This document shows, piece after piece, positions 63,096 to 64,000 of a stretch of 64,000 bases of DNA. The DNA is from an uncultured Clostridia bacterium (GTDB lineage Bacteria; Bacillota; Clostridia; TANB77; CAG-508). The position numbers were made by a program, and so were the translations under genes. How positions within the stretch are numbered: position 1 is the stretch's first letter; each line of letters opens with the position of its first letter. Below the pieces are notes generated by a model. It saw only the letters and a program-made list of their open reading frames with translations, did not search any database and was not told the DNA's origin. The stretch is taken from positions 1 to 64,000 of the forward strand of contig CAKOWZ010000010.1 of the NCBI GenBank assembly GCA_934129745.1, in the 5' to 3' direction.

Positions 63096-63158
63096 GGCCT
63101 TTTCTGACCAATTTTTAATACTAATATATTAAAATAGGTCAGGAAGGGGCTTTTATTT
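63096..63158 (+). terminator. Hairpin terminator in copy B
   Basis: GGCCTTTTCTGACC pairs with GGTCAGGAAGGGGC (with G-T pairs), followed by TTTTATTT. It insulates the following gene pair. Confidence 0.7.
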
Positions 63159-63342
63159 ATAAATTTATTAATTGAAAAATATTCTGAAAAAACAGTTATC
63201 AACATAAAAAAATATTATAGCTATTAAAATATGTCGACAACTTATGTTTTTGGGGAAATTTAAAAATTGGGTAGCTAAAAAATATAAAATATGTTATACT
63301 AATTATGAGATATTTAATAAATGAAAAGGAGCGTGAATTATA

Positions 63343-63618
63343 ATGACTTTTGAATTTGCAAAATATCCTGATGGAACATTAGGAGTTTTTTCTAATATAG
63401 GAAAAAAAGAAAATGGTGAAGAATATCTTAGGGTTACTTTTGAGAGACCTATGGAGTATGGGTTTGATACTTATGTAATTGAGCTTCCAAGTTATGAAGT
63501 TGTTTTAGAAGATGGAAACTATTCTGACGAAGAAAAGAAAAAGTTTATGGATATAGCTAAAAATGGAGCCTCATTTTTCTTTAAATATGCACGATTAGGA
63601 GGTTTGGAAATTGCCTAG
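63343..63618 (+). CDS. 91-aa protein paired with DUF4160, copy B
   Basis: The intact 91-aa protein reads MTFEFAKYPDGTLGVFSNIG, then RVTFERPMEYGFDTYVIELP, ending YARLGGLEIA. It is beta-rich at the N-terminus and helical at the C-terminus. An AAAAGGAG box precedes the ATG. The next gene's RBS and TTG start lie within its last codons, so translation is coupled. Small gene pairs of this type recall toxin-antitoxin or DUF2442/DUF4160 modules, but I do not recognise this partner. Confidence 0.65.
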   Translation: MTFEFAKYPDGTLGVFSNIGKKENGEEYLRVTFERPMEYGFDTYVIELPSYEVVLEDGNYSDEEKKKFMDIAKNGASFFFKYARLGGLEIA

Positions 63619-63887
63619 TATTTTTGAATTGAAACGGATATAAAATTTATTTTTGGACAAATGAAAATGATGAACCAATACATGTTCATATTTCAAAGGG
63701 TGTTCCAACAGTAAATGCAACTAAAGTATGGTTAACTCAATCAGGTGGTTGTGTACTTTGCCATAATAAAAGCAAAATACCTGAAAGAGAATTGAATATT
63801 ATTTGCGAAGATATTTCTTTACATTATTTTCAAATTGTTGAGATGTGGAAAGCAATTCATTCAGGTAATGTTAAATTTTATTGCTAA
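63611..63887 (+). CDS. DUF4160 protein, copy B, requiring a +1 frameshift
   Basis: TTG at 63611 (MPSIFELK), with AGGAGG 8 bases upstream, overlaps the stop of the partner gene. The zero frame meets CGG ATA TAA at 63635-63643. From GGA at 63636 the +1 frame is open for 83 codons: GYKIYFWTNENDEPIHVHIS, KVWLTQSGGCVLCHNKSKIP, ending VKFYC. This is the expected DUF4160 fold with the HVH motif and a Cys-rich centre. The total length would be about 91 aa. Confidence 0.75.
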
Positions 63888-64000
63888 TATTCCAGAGCGG
63901 TATGGACTAAAGTAACGAAATATTAAATAAAATTGCTATTCTACAGAATGTAGAGTACTGCATTTTTACAGAGTTTTTTAAGCTAAAAGCAGAGAAATAG

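Larger units (their letters stand above)
62864..63342. other. Long non-coding stretch with repeats and hairpins
   Basis: It contains an AAATTTACTTT-rich segment with an inverted repeat around 62908-62950 (AAATTTACTTTC/GAAAGTAAATTT), the 12-bp tandem array at 62987, the terminator at 63096 and the ATTGGGTAGCTAAAAA promoter segment near 63266. There is no gene. Confidence 0.6.
62323..63887 (+). repeat. Duplicated module, copy B
   Basis: It holds a truncated deacetylase (62396), an intact 91-aa gene (63343) and a DUF4160 gene (63611), in the same order and strand as copy A at 59261-60828. The two copies are about 3.1 kb apart and clearly diverged, so the duplication is old. Confidence 0.8.

Noticed and set aside
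1..64000. rRNA or tRNA genes
   Set aside because: No GGTTCRA-type T-arm with a matching acceptor stem, and no GC-rich conserved rRNA segment, was seen on reading both strands.

Overview
The window is AT-rich chromosomal DNA of an anaerobic low-GC Firmicute, most likely an uncultured gut-type Clostridia. Native genes use almost only A/T-ending codons (Gln CAA, Arg AGA). The core genes fit this: GatCAB amidotransferase, four-subunit pyruvate:ferredoxin oxidoreductase, bifunctional AdhE, AddB, long-form HPF, RicT-type PSP1 protein, a WalR/WalK-like two-component pair and an Agr peptide-signalling locus. No rRNA, tRNA or CRISPR array was seen.

Layout. Bases 1-12117 are the right part of an integrated mobilizable element. 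It holds an HTH protein, a dense hairpin array (candidate oriT), a MobV/Pre relaxase, an operon of orphan immunity-like and membrane genes (SMI1/KNR4, DUF4261-like, DUF4299-like, GAD-like/Tdi1), a DUF6076-like zinc-ribbon protein and a large serine recombinase. The recombinase abuts the C-terminal stump of a GH94-like glycan phosphorylase gene, which marks the right end of the insertion; the left end lies outside the window. A 306-bp fold-back element with 88-bp perfect arms follows. Bases 13979-24480 hold DNA repair (OGG1-type glycosylase, AddB), PgeF-like, GltD-like, YihY and LeuRS genes. Bases 24569-33630 hold adhE, hslO, dtd, gatCAB and rpsT. Bases 33953-44571 hold a GNAT-like protein, an M23 peptidase, hpf, and a run from the two-component system through lepB, holB, ricT and a ferredoxin, then a dicarboxylate symporter. 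Bases 45408-48494 are the por operon on the minus strand. Bases 48782-53242 carry a protein with five tandem HTH repeats, a secreted SH3-CAP protein, a methyltransferase and an RluA synthase. Bases 53483-56480 are the agr locus, with agrBD facing agrCA. Bases 56844-64000 hold a phosphodiesterase, then an accessory zone with a duplicated module: a truncated PdaA-like deacetylase, a 91-aa protein and a DUF4160 protein.

Three themes stand out. First, about eight single-gene units with foreign codon use (CAG, CGG, CTG) are scattered between native operons, each with its own promoter, a strong RBS and usually a hairpin terminator. Second, both copies of the DUF4160 gene need a +1 frameshift at the same ninth codon, where the zero-frame codon is CGG or AGG followed by ATA TAA; agrB has a single-base +1 shift, also at a CGG codon. 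Third, REP-like elements with the core GGGGACGCGTCC lie near adhE, inside the hslO coding end and inside the por operon, so the mature hslO C-terminus is repeat-derived.
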